A DNA stretch of 64,000 nucleotides from an uncultured Nitrospira sp. GTDB lineage: Bacteria; Nitrospirota; Nitrospiria; Nitrospirales; Nitrospiraceae. This document shows positions 63,847-64,000 of the stretch, piece after piece. Position 1 is the stretch's first letter; every line of letters begins with the position of its first letter. The notes beneath the pieces were generated by a model that was not told the DNA's origin, made no database searches, and saw only the letters and a program-made list of their open reading frames with translations. Where the stretch lies: contig CABVSR010000011.1 of assembly GCA_902500995.1 (NCBI GenBank), positions 62,001-126,000 on the forward strand. Direction: 5' to 3'. The position numbers were made by a program, and so were the translations under genes.

Positions 63847-63874
63847 CCGGGAATCAGACATGGCAGAAAAGCAA

Positions 63875-63904
63875 AGCGGGGTGCCTCTTACGAAGCACCC
63901 CGCT
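63875..63904 (-). terminator. Intrinsic terminator of the gene at the right edge
   Basis: AGCGGGGTGC (63875-63884) and GCACCCCGCT (63895-63904) form a perfect 10-bp GC-rich stem with a 10-base loop. On the minus strand it is followed by TTTGCTTTTC. It lies 32 bases after the stop codon of the partial minus-strand gene. Confidence 0.8.
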
Positions 63905-63936
63905 CAACAAGCGGCCATCAGGCATGGCCGTATTTC

Positions 63937-64000
63937 TTAGTTGGTCCAGCCCTTTTGCAGATTGGGCTTGGCACCATCAGTCCCGTAGTCAGACTTGTTC
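63937..64000 (-). CDS. C-terminal end of an unidentified protein (partial)
   Basis: The minus strand reads NKSDYGTDGAKPNLQKGWTN and then TAA (63937-63939), just before the terminator hairpin at 63875-63904. Only about 21 codons are visible, too few to name the family. The terminator position supports it as a genuine gene end. Confidence 0.55.
   Translation of the reverse strand, partial: NKSDYGTDGAKPNLQKGWTN

Noticed and set aside
1-64000. CRISPR array, restriction-modification, retron or other defence system
   Set aside because: No regularly spaced repeats, Cas, reverse transcriptase, nuclease-methylase pairs or other defence markers were found. The methyltransferases here are small-molecule or sugar types.

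Overview
The window is about 60% GC and looks like chromosomal DNA of a Nitrospira-like bacterium (phylum Nitrospirota). This is an inference from gene content and order: a heme-synthesis run (ccsA, hemA, hemC, cobA-hemD, hemB) leading into ribF, tilS, hpt, ftsH, folP, glmM and comEC, next to a large polysaccharide locus. No 16S rRNA or nitrogen-metabolism gene is present to prove it. Nearly every gene lies on the minus strand.

Region 1 (1 to about 33 kb) is a surface polysaccharide locus. Reading in the direction of transcription (right to left), it starts with a NusG/UpxY-type antiterminator (32.4-32.9 kb). Next come a lone IS3 orfA remnant, two tandem Wza-like export proteins, an outer-membrane barrel protein and a Wzm/Wzt ABC exporter whose ATPase has a C-terminal cargo-recognition domain. 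The rest is a long series of glycosyltransferases (GT2, GT4, GT39-like), three methyltransferases, two NodB-type deacetylases, an asparagine synthase, an O-antigen ligase/polymerase and a hexapeptide acyltransferase. It also contains a UDP-sugar epimerase, a flavin mutase-like enzyme and a WbpB-WbpD fusion. The left edge has a WbpE-like aminotransferase and the start of wecB. These last genes point to a 2,3-diacetamido-uronic-acid type sugar. One gene, a secreted parallel beta-helix protein (12.0-13.3 kb), runs the other way behind a sigma-54-like promoter. A 206-bp MITE/REP-like element sits at 3.17-3.38 kb. A LuxR-type regulator with a degenerate receiver is divergent from the antiterminator.

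Region 2 (34.2-36.9 kb) is a gene-poor, decayed islet. A 49-nt degenerate copy of the 3' part of tRNA-Gly(CCC) lies at 34503-34551 and the intact tRNA gene at 36788-36862. Between them are a small membrane protein, a broken IS3 transposase and two overlapping small ORFs. This is the layout left by integration at a tRNA 3' end, but no integrase remains.

Region 3 (36.9-64 kb) is mostly housekeeping: tyrS, a ComEA-like helix-hairpin-helix protein, lpd, gcvH, a lipoprotein with TPR-like and glycosidase-like parts, ndk and mtnA. A detached sugar aminotransferase/GT4 pair follows, then comEC, glmM, folP, ftsH, hpt, tilS, ribF, hemB, a CBS protein, cobA-hemD, hemC, hemA and ccsA. The right end has a divergent RsmI-like methylase, a TusA-like protein with an 18-bp palindrome upstream, a terminator and the tail of one more gene.

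I found no CRISPR array, recognisable defence system or secondary-metabolite system. The least ordinary items are the tRNA-bounded islet, the MITE-like element, the sigma-54 beta-helix gene, the degenerate receiver and the WbpB-WbpD fusion.
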